A DNA stretch of 64,000 bases from Vibrio vulnificus NBRC 15645 = ATCC 27562. GTDB taxonomy: Bacteria; Pseudomonadota; Gammaproteobacteria; Enterobacterales; Vibrionaceae. Under the pieces are notes generated by a model. The model searched no databases. It saw only the letters and a program-made list of their open reading frames with translations, and was not told where the DNA came from. Position numbers and translations under genes: made by a program. The stretch is taken from positions 1,677,043 through 1,741,042 of the forward strand of contig NZ_CP012882.1 in the NCBI RefSeq assembly GCF_002224265.1. Reading direction: 5' to 3'. Of this stretch, positions 35,411 to 44,662 are shown piece after piece (within the stretch, counting starts at the first letter, position 1; each line of letters opens with the position of its first letter).

Positions 35411-36016
35411 ATGAACTACGCCATTGAATTTAAACGTGAGTCTTTCAGCCATTTAACTGCGATGGCAAGAAAGCGTTCATTGAAGCACAAGTGGTTGCTT
35501 GTACGTTCAGGATTGGCGCTCATTAAAATGGGAAAACAAGAGTTTTGCCTGCAACCGAACCAGTCATTTTGGATTCCACAAAACAGCTTGTGTTCCATCT
35601 CTCTGTTTCCGGGTACACAGCTCGATACTCTGGATATTTCTGTAAGAGTTCGAGAAACGTTTCCGTACAGCGCTGGATACGTCACGCTCTCGGCTTTATC
35701 TTCAGCAATTTTTAACAAACTGGCTGAGATTGCTCCTCGCTCAGAAGAACAACTTGAACTGCTCGCGGTACTCAAACGTGAAGCGACACAAATCCGTCCT
35801 CTGTTCGAAGCATCTAAACTGTGTAAACAGTTGAGTCGTTGGTCCCCTCAGTCACATGAGCTTGATAAAGAGTGGCATATGGCACTACTGGTTCGCGAGG
35901 CACAAAAGCGCATGCTTTCCGGTGGAAAAAAAGAACAAGTGGTCAGCGAACTGTTTAGCGGCGATGAACAACAATGCAACGTGATCTGCAAGATGTTATT
36001 AGGCAAGACGTTGTAA
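35411..36016 (+). CDS. AraC-type sensor (cupin-like) domain protein without HTH
   Basis: This 201-residue protein has an N-terminal half (residues 25-75; WLLVRSGLALIKMGKQEFCL and SFWIPQNSLCSISLFPGTQL) that reads like the cupin sensor domain of AraC-family regulators. After about residue 110 it is helical (LAEIAPRSEEQLELLAVLKR). The two helix-turn-helix motifs expected at the C-terminus are not recognisable in RMLSGGKKEQVVSELFSGDE. Either DNA binding is lost or diverged, or it works as a partner protein. A very strong terminator follows. Confidence 0.65.
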   Translation: MNYAIEFKRESFSHLTAMARKRSLKHKWLLVRSGLALIKMGKQEFCLQPNQSFWIPQNSLCSISLFPGTQLDTLDISVRVRETFPYSAGYVTLSALSSAIFNKLAEIAPRSEEQLELLAVLKREATQIRPLFEASKLCKQLSRWSPQSHELDKEWHMALLVREAQKRMLSGGKKEQVVSELFSGDEQQCNVICKMLLGKTL

Positions 36017-36060
36017 AAGAAGTGGAACGCTCCTCTGCGAGGAAAACCACCGCCACACTC

Positions 36061-36107
36061 AATCTCAATAAAAACGCCAGCAGTTTGCTGGCGTTTTTAT
36101 TGAGATT
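36061..36107. terminator. Perfect 21-bp stem bidirectional terminator
   Basis: Bases 36061-36081 are exactly complementary to 36087-36107 around AGTTT. The GC core (ACGCCAGC) is flanked by A5/T5 tracts, so it works for the plus-strand AraC-like gene and the convergent minus-strand gene ending at 36134. Confidence 0.93.
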
Positions 36108-36133
36108 CTTACAAAGAGCTTCTGTTGTTGAGA

Positions 36134-36619
36134 TTAGAAAGGCACTTCTATTTGCATCATCACGTCGGCTTCAGAAGTTTCATGCCAGCGATAATCAAAG
36201 CGCATTCTCGGTTCACCGGATTTTTTATCGCCCAAGCCAATGCTGAACATTAAACCATGACTTCGTAGCCACTCTTCGGTTGTCATACTCGCCACTTGGT
36301 TTTCATACTCTTCCGGCAACCAGAAACCCAGACCAAAATGCTTATCAGAGAGGTTTTGCGTCAAGACCGGGTTATCTTTTGGCTTTAACGCCCATTCACC
36401 CCAGTAATCTTCTTGTGTTTCTTGCTTGTCATCATTAAGCCAAACCATCGCATTGTTTTTCAAGAAATTGATTTTATCTTCGAGTGACGTGCAAATTTCC
36501 ATGGCACTGTCTTGCAGCATAATTGAACGCTCTTCCAGCAATGCACAAGACGCTGCTGCTTGCTTGGCAAACAACATCGATACAATGCAACATAGGAACG
36601 TTCTTTTTAGCATACTCAT
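36134..36619 (-). CDS. Hypothetical exported protein
   Basis: This 161-residue protein has a signal peptide (FLCCIVSMLFAKQAAA, cut near residue 23) and then a soluble domain with GLGFWLPEEY, EEWLRSHGLMFSIGLGDKKS and a final aromatic beta-strand MMQIEVPF. It has no recognised family. AGAGAGG lies just upstream of the ATG. It is followed on the minus strand by the strong terminator at 36061 and lies 14 bases after the NadD-like gene, so the two are likely co-transcribed. Confidence 0.75.
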   Translation of the reverse strand: MSMLKRTFLCCIVSMLFAKQAAASCALLEERSIMLQDSAMEICTSLEDKINFLKNNAMVWLNDDKQETQEDYWGEWALKPKDNPVLTQNLSDKHFGLGFWLPEEYENQVASMTTEEWLRSHGLMFSIGLGDKKSGEPRMRFDYRWHETSEADVMMQIEVPF

Positions 36620-36633
36620 CAGACCTCTCTAAA

Positions 36634-37158
36634 CTACGGAATTGTCTTATATAACTGCCGTTCTATCAATAATTTTCTTACGGATGGTGTGGTTAATTCC
36701 GCCAAATCGTCCCCACAATCGATCGCATGACGTATATCTGTACTTCTAATCTGCACTTTTTCCGGACAAGCCATAACCGCCCATTTCTGAGTGATCTCTT
36801 CCGCTTGATAAAAATTGGCGAACTTGAAAAAGTTATCAGGGCCAATCACAAAGGTTATATCGGCCTCGGGGTAGATTTCTTGAATTCGTGTTAGCAAGGC
36901 GTACGTCGTGACACTTTCACCTGGCTGGTATAACTCTTGCTCAATGTTGGAACGCTTCGCTGTCGACAGCGTGAGATCTTGGATAAATGCGTCCAGAAGC
37001 TCACAACGAACTGCGTAGTCAAGCATCTCTTTGCCCCATGCATGTGCAATGGAAGGTTCAAGAAGAACCAAATCAAAGTGGGAAAGTGATTCAATCACAC
37101 TCAGGTGACCAAGGCTAGGAGGATTAAAAGCACTGCCAAAGACGGCGATTTTCAACAT
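36634..37158 (-). CDS. NadD-like nicotinate-nucleotide adenylyltransferase family
   Basis: This 174-residue nucleotidyltransferase has the start IAVFGSAFNPPSLGHLSVIE, corresponding to G-x-F-x-P-x-H-x-G-H with the first His replaced by serine (S-L-G-H). The end motif VQIRSTDIRHAI matches ISSTxIR, and FVIGPDNFFKFANFY matches the substrate loop. It is shorter than NadD (about 210). It diverges from nadE 150 bases away, so a role in NAD synthesis fits well. The His-to-Ser change in the catalytic HxGH motif needs attention. Confidence 0.75.
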   Translation of the reverse strand: MLKIAVFGSAFNPPSLGHLSVIESLSHFDLVLLEPSIAHAWGKEMLDYAVRCELLDAFIQDLTLSTAKRSNIEQELYQPGESVTTYALLTRIQEIYPEADITFVIGPDNFFKFANFYQAEEITQKWAVMACPEKVQIRSTDIRHAIDCGDDLAELTTPSVRKLLIERQLYKTIP

Positions 37159-37306
37159 AAACGGTATTTACTCGGGTTAGAGAGTTTTCTAATAAAACGA
37201 ATCGGGTATGATACTACCAGTCATAGTTATTTTGTAATACTAGCCTTGATATTTGTGCCTTTGTCGCCACTTAGGCTAGTTTAGCTTGCAGGAAAAGGAA
37301 CCCTAA

Positions 37307-38137
37307 ATGGAACAACTCATCCGCGATGAAATGCGTGTGCTTCCAGCCATTGATCCGCATTTCGAAATTGAGCGTCGTGTCGCTTTCATCAAAAAGAAGC
37401 TGGTTGAATCTGGTTGTAAATCGCTTGTCCTTGGTATCAGCGGTGGCGTCGATTCAACCACTTGTGGCCGTCTCGCTCAGGTTGCTGTGGATCAACTCAA
37501 CCAAGAATCAAACAGCAATGACTATCAGTTTGTCGCAGTGCGTTTGCCCTATGGCGAACAAAAAGACGAAGACGAAGCGCAACTTGCTCTATCGTTTATC
37601 CAACCAACGCATTCTGTTTCCGTCAACATTAAAGCCGGTGTCGATGGCTTACATGCAGCTTCTCATGTTGCGTTAGAGGGGACTGGTCTTATCCCACAAG
37701 ACGCAGCCAAAGTCGACTTCGTTAAAGGTAACGTCAAAGCACGCGCTCGCATGGTGGCTCAGTATGAAATTGCTGGTTATGTGGGTGGCCTGGTACTCGG
37801 TACCGACCATTCTGCAGAAAACATCACGGGTTTTTACACTAAGTTCGGTGACGGGGCTTGTGACTTAGCTCCACTGTTTGGTTTGAGTAAACGTCAGGTT
37901 CGTCTTGTCGCAGAAACACTTGGAGCACCGGAACTTTTGGTTAAAAAGGTACCAACGGCAGACCTAGAAGAGCTGGCACCACAAAAAGCCGATGAAGATG
38001 CGCTTAATCTGACCTACGAACAGATTGATGATTTCTTGGAAGGCAAACCCGTCTCTGAAGCCGTCAGTGCACGTCTAGTGAGTATTTACAAAGCCACGCA
38101 ACACAAACGCCAACCTATTCCTACTATCTACGATTAA
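37307..38137 (+). CDS. nadE: Ammonia-dependent NAD+ synthetase
   Basis: This 276-residue enzyme makes NAD+ from deamido-NAD+, ATP and NH3. The PP-loop ATPase motif is [15 protein letters not shown] (residues 42-56), followed by [14 protein letters not shown] and [20 protein letters not shown]. The C-terminus has [19 protein letters not shown]. Length equals the short, glutaminase-free NadE of E. coli, so ammonia is the nitrogen donor. AGGAAAAGGAACC precedes the ATG. It is monocistronic with a strong terminator. Confidence 0.97.
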   Translation: MEQLIRDEMRVLPAIDPHFEIERRVAFIKKKLVESGCKSLVLGISGGVDSTTCGRLAQVAVDQLNQESNSNDYQFVAVRLPYGEQKDEDEAQLALSFIQPTHSVSVNIKAGVDGLHAASHVALEGTGLIPQDAAKVDFVKGNVKARARMVAQYEIAGYVGGLVLGTDHSAENITGFYTKFGDGACDLAPLFGLSKRQVRLVAETLGAPELLVKKVPTADLEELAPQKADEDALNLTYEQIDDFLEGKPVSEAVSARLVSIYKATQHKRQPIPTIYD

Positions 38138-38190
38138 TCGAGTTTAGGATTGACCAAGCTCAATGAGAAATGAGCTCTGAAATCGAGATA

Positions 38191-38225
38191 AAACAATGAC
38201 CTCGCTTTAAGCGAGGTCATTGTTT
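38191..38225. terminator. Bidirectional terminator between nadE and MOSC fusion gene
   Basis: A perfect 15-bp stem AAACAATGACCTCGC (38191-38205) pairs with 38211-38225 around TTTAA, with T and A tracts at the ends. Confidence 0.93.
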
Positions 38226-38249
38226 CTGACTTACTTAATCTAAGCGTCG

Positions 38250-40070
38250 CTACAGAGATTGAAAACGAACATCCGTTAGAGGCACGCAACAACATGCTAG
38301 CGCTTTGCCCTCGCGTTTCTCTTGCTCAGTCAACGCAGGAACCTCAGGCTGATGCACTTGCCCACTGATGACGTTCACCTTGCACGCCCCACAAAAACCG
38401 GCTCGACAGCTATGCGCGATCGTCAAACCATGATTTTCAACGTGTTCCAGTAAGGTTTGCTGATTATCAGCCGTAAACGTCTCACCATTAAATTCCAGCT
38501 CAACCGTTTTGCGCTCACTGTTAGGCGACGTCGAAACACCAAACGCTTCTTGATGATAATGGCTTTCAGGCAGCCCTTTTTTCAGCAATAGATTCTTCGC
38601 TTTTTGCATAAAGCCATCGGGGCCGCACACAAAAACCTGACGAGATTCCACCTCCTTGATCTGTTTAAGATGCGATAAACTCAAGCGCCCTTTGAGACCA
38701 AACCAATCGATCGGTGCTTGAGTGAGCGAGATTTTAACCGTGAGCCCAGGATAGCGTGATTTCAGCGCATCAAGCTCCTCTTTACAGGGGATATCTTCAA
38801 CGGAACGACATTGGTGATAGAACACCACATCCTCAACAAGATCATGATCCGCAAGATAGCGTAACATCGACAACATTGGCGTTACGCCGCTACCCGCGGA
38901 GAGCAGCAGCAAAGGTTGATGTTTGTTCTCTTGAATATGGAACTGCCCTTGTGGGGATTGTGCAAACAGCTCATCACCTACCTCAAGATGATCAATCAGC
39001 CAATTTGACACTCGTCCACCGTCAATACGTTTGACGGAAATGGCGTACCTTCCTGGCCGAGAAGGGCTCGACGATAAGGTATAACGACGTGAGACGGTAT
39101 CACCATCAACGGTGATTTCTACTGGCAAATGCTGCCCTGGCAAATACGCAGGTAGCTGCCCGTGTTCTGGTTCGAGCCAAAACGTGACGAAATCCCGTGC
39201 AATGGTCTCTTTTTCGACGCAGGCAAGGCGAATGTCGTGACAAGCACTGTCCGGATAGACTTCTTTCCCTTTCACTTCCAACACCTCAACTCGGTCTCCC
39301 ACTTGGATCATCCCTTCGTTCAGTGCCACTAAATTTTGTCCGAAAAAGACGCCACCTTGCTCATTGGCGCGAAACGTCAATAGGGTGTTCAGTGGTTCTT
39401 TATTGGCGCGAAACTGCCCTTTCTCTACATCGACCGTGGTGAGAATACAGCGCTCACAGGGCTTCACCGCTTCAAATATCACCTCACCAATGCGAATTTT
39501 TTTCCATCCATCTTCGGCAAATGCTTCGCAGTTGCTCACCACTAGGTTGGTGCGAAACTGATCCATCGAATGCGTTTCCGGGCTGCGTCGATTGAGTTCT
39601 TTTAGTGACGCATCGCTAATGACTAACAGTGGGTAACCATCCGCAAAACTGACATTGTGTCCGAGCTTCTCACGGACTCGATTCGATTGCTCCCCAGAGA
39701 ACAGCAGCTCAACGCGGATCCCCAGGATATCGCTAAACCAATCGTCCGCTTCATCAGTAGTGGTGTAAGCGGTGAAATTGTCTTTCCACACTTGCGCCGG
39801 TGTTTCTTGTCGCTTGAAGTCTTGATACTTCAGCATCAGGGCGGGTTTGTCTGGGTACGTAAAAACAATCCCATCAGCAACCAAAGCGGAGCGTATCGTC
39901 ACCATTTGAGGATATTTACGCGCAGTGACCATGTCACCTAGCGCGGTCGCGACCATAAATCGGCGATCGAAAGCAAGCCCTTGTTTTTCTACCCAAGCGG
40001 ACGTTAAAGCGATTCCTCCAACGGATTTCACTGGATAAACATTAATCTGTTGTAATGTGGCTGACGACAT
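38250..40070 (-). CDS. MOSC / flavin reductase / 2Fe-2S ferredoxin fusion protein
   Basis: This is a 606-residue three-part protein. Residues 1-270 are a YcbX-type MOSC module (beta-barrel start INVYPVKSVGGIAL; molybdenum-cofactor cysteine in KPCERCILTTVD). Residues 285-510 are a ferredoxin-NADP reductase-like module with the FAD motif RRYTLSSSP and the nucleotide motif LLSAGSGVTPMLSMLR. The end is a 2Fe-2S ferredoxin with C-x4-C-x2-C (HSCRAGFCGACKV) and the last cysteine in ALACCC. E. coli YcbX has only MOSC plus ferredoxin; the reductase insert would let this protein take electrons directly from NAD(P)H. The start at 40070 is chosen by GGAAGCG upstream and homology. Confidence 0.88.
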   Translation of the reverse strand: MSSATLQQINVYPVKSVGGIALTSAWVEKQGLAFDRRFMVATALGDMVTARKYPQMVTIRSALVADGIVFTYPDKPALMLKYQDFKRQETPAQVWKDNFTAYTTTDEADDWFSDILGIRVELLFSGEQSNRVREKLGHNVSFADGYPLLVISDASLKELNRRSPETHSMDQFRTNLVVSNCEAFAEDGWKKIRIGEVIFEAVKPCERCILTTVDVEKGQFRANKEPLNTLLTFRANEQGGVFFGQNLVALNEGMIQVGDRVEVLEVKGKEVYPDSACHDIRLACVEKETIARDFVTFWLEPEHGQLPAYLPGQHLPVEITVDGDTVSRRYTLSSSPSRPGRYAISVKRIDGGRVSNWLIDHLEVGDELFAQSPQGQFHIQENKHQPLLLLSAGSGVTPMLSMLRYLADHDLVEDVVFYHQCRSVEDIPCKEELDALKSRYPGLTVKISLTQAPIDWFGLKGRLSLSHLKQIKEVESRQVFVCGPDGFMQKAKNLLLKKGLPESHYHQEAFGVSTSPNSERKTVELEFNGETFTADNQQTLLEHVENHGLTIAHSCRAGFCGACKVNVISGQVHQPEVPALTEQEKREGKALACCCVPLTDVRFQSL

Positions 40071-40267
40071 GAACGCTTCCTTGATGATTATTATTAGTGA
40101 TTTGCCATGATAGTCGTTTGAAAGCACAGAGAAAACCTGAACCTCACTATTCTCACCATTTCTCAGATAGCAACAAAACTGAGCCTTTAAGAGCAAAAAT
40201 ACAGCGCCTCGAGAGCGAAGCGGAAAAAGCAAGTGAAATAGACAGCACTTTCCTATATCATCCTGTC

Positions 40268-40320
40268 GCCTAAACGGAAGCGTTTGCTTTCTCTTGTTTA
40301 GGCTCCTTTTGGATTTTTTT
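40268..40320 (+). promoter_or_regulatory. pyrC leader: PurR-like operator and alternative hairpins
   Basis: ACGGAAGCGTTTGCTT (40274-40289) matches the E. coli PurR consensus at 13 of 16 positions; pyrC is a PurR target in E. coli. The same stretch can fold in two ways: AAACG/CGTTT (40272-40276 with 40281-40285), or GCCTAAAC/GTTTAGGC (40268-40275 with 40296-40303). An eight-base T run follows at 40314-40321. The ATG is at 40339. Confidence 0.6.
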
Positions 40321-40338
40321 TCTATGGTGGGAGCAACA

Positions 40339-41367
40339 ATGACAACACTTACTATTACTCGTCCTGATGATTGGCACGTACACTTGCGCGATGGCGAAGT
40401 TTTGGCAGATACCGTTCGCGATATCAGCCGTTACAATGGCCGCGCACTCATCATGCCAAACACTGTCCCACCCGTCACCACGACTGAAATGGCGCTTGCC
40501 TACCGCGATCGCATTCAAGCACATAACCAAACGGAACAATTTTCTCCGCTTATGTCACTGTATTTGACTGACAACACCACAGCGGATGAAGTACGCAAAG
40601 CCAAGGCCAGTGGTGCTGTAGTCGCAGCAAAACTGTACCCAGCGGGTGCAACAACTAACTCCGACTCTGGCGTGACGGATGTGAAGAAAATTTATCCTGT
40701 CCTTCAAGCCATGCAAGAAGTGGGCATGTTGTTGCTGGTACACGGAGAAGTGACCACGCACGATGTGGACATCTTTGATCGCGAGAAAACCTTTTTAGAC
40801 AATGTTTTGACGCCGATTGTTCAAGACTTCCCTGATTTGAAAATTGTCCTCGAACACATCACCACCTCAGATGCGGTTGTGTTTGTGAAAAATGCCAATG
40901 AAAACGTTGCAGCAACCATTACCGCTCATCACCTGTTGTACAACCGCAATCACATGTTAGTGGGCGGCATCAAGCCCCACTTCTACTGCTTGCCAATTCT
41001 TAAGCGCAACACCCACCAGCTTGCGTTGATCTCTGCTGCGACGAGTGGCAACAAGAAGTTCTTTTTGGGCACAGACTCTGCGCCACACGCCAAAGGCGCA
41101 AAAGAATCCGCTTGTGGTTGCGCGGGCTCTTACACGGCTCACGCCGCTGTGGAACTGTATGCAGAAGTGTTTGAGCAAGCGGGCAAGTTGGAAAATCTCG
41201 AAGCGTTTGCCAGCCATAACGGCCCAGATTTTTACGGCTTGCCTCGTAACCAAGACACGATCACGTTGGTAAAAGACGCATGGCCTGTTCCTGCTTCAAT
41301 GCCATTTGGTGGTGATATTGTGGTGCCAATTCGCGCTGGTGAAAGCATGGAGTGGAAGGTTAAGTAA
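40339..41367 (+). CDS. pyrC: Dihydroorotase, class II
   Basis: This 342-residue enzyme closes carbamoyl-aspartate to dihydroorotate in pyrimidine synthesis. Zinc ligands are in [10 protein letters not shown] (residues 10-19). The carboxylated lysine is in [16 protein letters not shown] (near 100), further histidines in LVHGEV and EHITT, and the catalytic Asp in LGTDSAPH. Length and motifs match E. coli PyrC. The start is ATG 40339 after GGTGGGAGC; the in-frame codons upstream lie in the leader. A good terminator follows. Confidence 0.96.
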   Translation: MTTLTITRPDDWHVHLRDGEVLADTVRDISRYNGRALIMPNTVPPVTTTEMALAYRDRIQAHNQTEQFSPLMSLYLTDNTTADEVRKAKASGAVVAAKLYPAGATTNSDSGVTDVKKIYPVLQAMQEVGMLLLVHGEVTTHDVDIFDREKTFLDNVLTPIVQDFPDLKIVLEHITTSDAVVFVKNANENVAATITAHHLLYNRNHMLVGGIKPHFYCLPILKRNTHQLALISAATSGNKKFFLGTDSAPHAKGAKESACGCAGSYTAHAAVELYAEVFEQAGKLENLEAFASHNGPDFYGLPRNQDTITLVKDAWPVPASMPFGGDIVVPIRAGESMEWKVK

Positions 41368-41399
41368 CCCTAAATCGCCTTGTTGTGAAAGCAAATAAC

Positions 41400-41429
41400 A
41401 AAATGCCGCTGAAAACAGCGGCATTTTTT
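41400..41429 (+). terminator. Terminator of pyrC
   Basis: AAAATGCCGCTG (41400-41411) pairs with CAGCGGCATTTT (41416-41427) around AAAA, followed by T. Confidence 0.92.
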
Positions 41430-41497
41430 CTAAGTTTTGCCATTCGTCATCTAAGCTAAATGGAGACTTATGATAGTTAATTGATAAATGGCCGCTT

Positions 41498-42661
41498 ATG
41501 GAATTGGACCTGGACATTAAAACCTTGTCTATTGTCACGGTACTGATCTGTGTCACATACGGATTCGGTATTTTGATGCTGCAATCGATCCAGAAAAATG
41601 TTCATGGCCTGGTAACCTTAGCCGCTGCGGTTTTCGCTATTGCCATCGGTTTTTTTACCTTGAGTTTTGGTAACAGTACCTCACTTTGGTTATCTAAAGT
41701 ATTCGCCAATAGCACGATTTGCTTAGGGTTCACCCTGATAGTCTATAGCTTACAGCGCTTTCGTTCCGCTCCTCCGCTCGCCTCACATATTGCCTTTTTC
41801 TTTCTGCCAGTACTGGTCGTCTCACTGGTCTACTTTTCTCAGATAACCGTTTCCACCAATGTACGGATCATCGCGGTAAGTCTGTATATCGCGCTTTGCT
41901 GCTCACTCTCCGCTTACGTCGTCCGGCAAGGAAGTGCTCAAGACAACCCCTTAGCCATTGGGCTGCTACTCGCGGCCTTTGTGACGTTGGCACTCTGGAT
42001 GCTGTTTCGAACCTATGTGACTTACATGAGCTCACAGATCGTGGATTTTATGTTTGCCAGTAGCGTTCATCAGCTCTCTTTCCTCGCCCTTATCGGGTTG
42101 ATCCTGACGCTGGGCTTCACCTTCCCTTGGATGATCAATGCGCGGCTGATTACCAATATCTACCAAACCTCTCTCAGAGACACCTTAACCAATATTTACA
42201 ACCGCAGAGCAATGGAGGAGATGATTCCCAGAGAACTCTCTCGAGCAAGCCGCTTAGGCGCTGAGCTATCCATCATTATTCTCGATCTTGATCACTTCAA
42301 GCGCATCAATGACCAATATGGCCACCAAGTGGGAGACCAAACTCTTTCAGGCATTGGCCAGCTACTCACGAGTCAGTTGCGTAAACAAGATATATCGTTT
42401 CGTATTGGCGGCGAAGAGTTTCTCGTGGTGCTTCCTGACACACCGATTGACAGTGCGGTTTTGGTTGCCGAGAAACTCCGGCAGAAAATTGCTGAAACGC
42501 GGTTTGCGCCGAAACAAAGAGAGACATGGACGGCGAGCTTTGGTGTGGCGCAGTTGATCCCCGGAGACGACTGGGATGCGCTAATGAAAAGAGCAGACGC
42601 GGCCTTGTATCTCGCGAAACACAAAGGCCGCAATCGAGTCTGTGAAGTCTCCGATGTTTAA
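41498..42661 (+). CDS. Membrane diguanylate cyclase (GGDEF)
   Basis: This 387-residue protein has six or seven N-terminal helices (residues 8-215) without a known sensor fold. A GGDEF domain follows, with DTLTNIYNRRAM at its start, DLDHFKRINDQYGHQVGD, and the active motif FRIGGEEFLVVLP (GGEEF, active form). RKQD lies five residues before the motif, as in the inhibitory I-site RxxD. It should make c-di-GMP, with product feedback. In vibrios c-di-GMP controls exopolysaccharide and motility, both of which have genes in this window. The stop overlaps the convergent DUF808 gene by 4 bases. Confidence 0.94.
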   Translation: MELDLDIKTLSIVTVLICVTYGFGILMLQSIQKNVHGLVTLAAAVFAIAIGFFTLSFGNSTSLWLSKVFANSTICLGFTLIVYSLQRFRSAPPLASHIAFFFLPVLVVSLVYFSQITVSTNVRIIAVSLYIALCCSLSAYVVRQGSAQDNPLAIGLLLAAFVTLALWMLFRTYVTYMSSQIVDFMFASSVHQLSFLALIGLILTLGFTFPWMINARLITNIYQTSLRDTLTNIYNRRAMEEMIPRELSRASRLGAELSIIILDLDHFKRINDQYGHQVGDQTLSGIGQLLTSQLRKQDISFRIGGEEFLVVLPDTPIDSAVLVAEKLRQKIAETRFAPKQRETWTASFGVAQLIPGDDWDALMKRADAALYLAKHKGRNRVCEVSDV

Positions 42662-43572
42662 TGGGTGGCTTGCGAAGAACGCAGTTTTGCTACTAAGCTC
42701 CACACAGCAACAACCAGTAACCCAGCGAGCAATCCGACTAACCCATTTAGTAAGGTAGGAACGATGGCGCTGACAAATGATAGGTCCGATAAATTCATGA
42801 TGATAGGTTCAATCCAATGATGAACCGCAGGGACGTTGTGCACAACAATGCCGCCGCCCACCAAAAACATCGCCGCAGTGCCGACGACCGTTAGTACTTT
42901 CATCAGTTTTGGCGCAAATCGGATCAGAGCTTGGCCCATGCTATTGAGTGCTCCTTTGCCTTGCGATTTTCTCTCGAGATAGAAACCAAGGTCATCCAAC
43001 TTAACAATGCCAGCCACCAAACCATACACACCAATGGTCATGACCAACGCAATCAAACTCACAACCAACACTTGTGTCATGGTACTTTGCCCCTGCACAG
43101 TACCTAACGCAATGACGATGATTTCTGCTGACAAAATGAAATCAGTACGAATGGCGCCTGCAATCTTTTGTTTTTCGTATTGCTCAATGTCCTCTATTGC
43201 TGGCTCTGCACTGCTGCTTTCGGTTTGATGAGAAGAGTGAAACAACTTTTCCAGTACCTTCTCCGCACCTTCAAAGCACAGGAACAGACCACCCAATAGC
43301 AACAAAGGCATGATGAGCCAAGGAATAAAGGCACTGATAAGCAGCGCTGCCGGAACCAAAATGCATTTATTTTTGAACGACCCTTTCGCGACCGCCCAGA
43401 CGACCGGAATTTCTCTTTCTGCCGCCACACCCGACACTTGTTGAGCATTTAGCGCCAGGTCATCCCCTAATACACCAGCGGTTTTCTTTGCGGCGACTTT
43501 CGACATCACCGCGACATCATCTAACACCGTTGCAATATCATCCAAAAGCGTTAATAGACTTGCTCCAGCCAT
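42658..43572 (-). CDS. DUF808/YedI family membrane protein
   Basis: This 304-residue protein opens with MAGASLLTLLDDIATVLDDV and KVAAKKTAGVLGDDLALNAQ, the typical DUF808 (YedI) start. Six to seven helices follow, with LLLGGLFLCFEGAEKVLEKL and a long acidic loop. The family function is unknown. It is convergent with, and overlaps, the diguanylate cyclase gene by 4 bases. Confidence 0.9.
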   Translation of the reverse strand: MAGASLLTLLDDIATVLDDVAVMSKVAAKKTAGVLGDDLALNAQQVSGVAAEREIPVVWAVAKGSFKNKCILVPAALLISAFIPWLIMPLLLLGGLFLCFEGAEKVLEKLFHSSHQTESSSAEPAIEDIEQYEKQKIAGAIRTDFILSAEIIVIALGTVQGQSTMTQVLVVSLIALVMTIGVYGLVAGIVKLDDLGFYLERKSQGKGALNSMGQALIRFAPKLMKVLTVVGTAAMFLVGGGIVVHNVPAVHHWIEPIIMNLSDLSFVSAIVPTLLNGLVGLLAGLLVVAVWSLVAKLRSSQATH

Positions 43573-43744
43573 AATTGATTTCTCATAAATAAACTCGAAT
43601 TATTTCAAAATGTAACAGCGCTCTTCGGTGTCGCCAAGTGAATATTGTGCAAAAAATTGAGTAAGCCTCGTATTGCGGTTGTATCTCAAGGGAACTCGAT
43701 CTAACCTTGCGTACATCTACCGCTCAGCCTCAATAGGGAACTCA

Positions 43745-44662
43745 ATGAAAACGCATTCAACATATCCAATTGGCATTGCAGGACAAAAATGGGGAGATGA
43801 GGAACGCCTCGCATGGCGACAGCAAACCAACATAAAGCGTGAATATCAGCTTGAAGTTGTCCCTAAGATTCTTGCTTTGGCCGAAGAGTTTGAGCTTGAA
43901 CAGTACGGCGCCCTCTCCTACGATCCCGCCCGCTATCCGCTTTACTGCTTAAAAACCAAAGCTTGGGATGAGAATAAACCAACCGTATTGATCACAGGTG
44001 GCGTGCACGGTTACGAAACCAGTGGTGTGCATGGCGCTCTCAAGTTTATGGCGACCGAAGCCACCCGATACGAACCTTACTTCAACTTGGTTTGTACACC
44101 TTGTATCAGTCCTTGGGGTTACGAAACCATCAATCGCTGGAACCCAAATGCAGTTGATCCTAACCGTTCGTTTTACGCACAGAGCCCCGCCGAAGAGTCA
44201 GCAAACCTGATGCGCTTAGTCGCCACTCTAGGCCCGATTTTGGTTCATTTTGATCTGCACGAAACCACAGACACCGATGAGAGCGAGTTCCGCCCCGCGC
44301 TCGCTGCTCGTGATGGCATCGACTATATCGAAGGGATGATCCCAGACGGCTTTTACACCGTTGCGGATACTGAAAATCCTCAGCCAGAGTTCCAAGCTGC
44401 GGTGATTGAATCGGTATCGCGTGTCACGCATATCGCCCCTGCCGATGAGAATGGTGAAATCATCGGTTCTCCGGTCATTCAACACGGTGTCATTCACTAC
44501 CCAATGGTGCAGCTAGGTTTATGTGGTGGCGTGGCTCGTTGCCAATTTGGCACCACGACAGAGGTGTACCCAGATAGCCCGAAAGTGACCGCACAAGAGT
44601 GTGATGATGCACAAGTTGCCGCAATCGTGGGCGGTCTCGACTACGTGATCACCCAGTTATAA
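43745..44662 (+). CDS. M14-family metallocarboxypeptidase
   Basis: This 305-residue cytoplasmic zinc peptidase/deacylase has zinc-binding GGVHGYETSGV (H-x2-E, near residue 85). WNPNAVDPNRSF is the substrate-carboxylate Asn-Arg motif, and ILVHFDLHETTD holds the third zinc His. VYPDSPKVTAQ follows near the end. The start at 43745 after AGGGAAC is preferred over a longer frame. The closest characterised relatives are succinylglutamate desuccinylase/aspartoacylase-like and M14 carboxypeptidases; the substrate is unknown. The gene's terminator lies inside the convergent araC-type gene. Confidence 0.85.
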   Translation: MKTHSTYPIGIAGQKWGDEERLAWRQQTNIKREYQLEVVPKILALAEEFELEQYGALSYDPARYPLYCLKTKAWDENKPTVLITGGVHGYETSGVHGALKFMATEATRYEPYFNLVCTPCISPWGYETINRWNPNAVDPNRSFYAQSPAEESANLMRLVATLGPILVHFDLHETTDTDESEFRPALAARDGIDYIEGMIPDGFYTVADTENPQPEFQAAVIESVSRVTHIAPADENGEIIGSPVIQHGVIHYPMVQLGLCGGVARCQFGTTTEVYPDSPKVTAQECDDAQVAAIVGGLDYVITQL

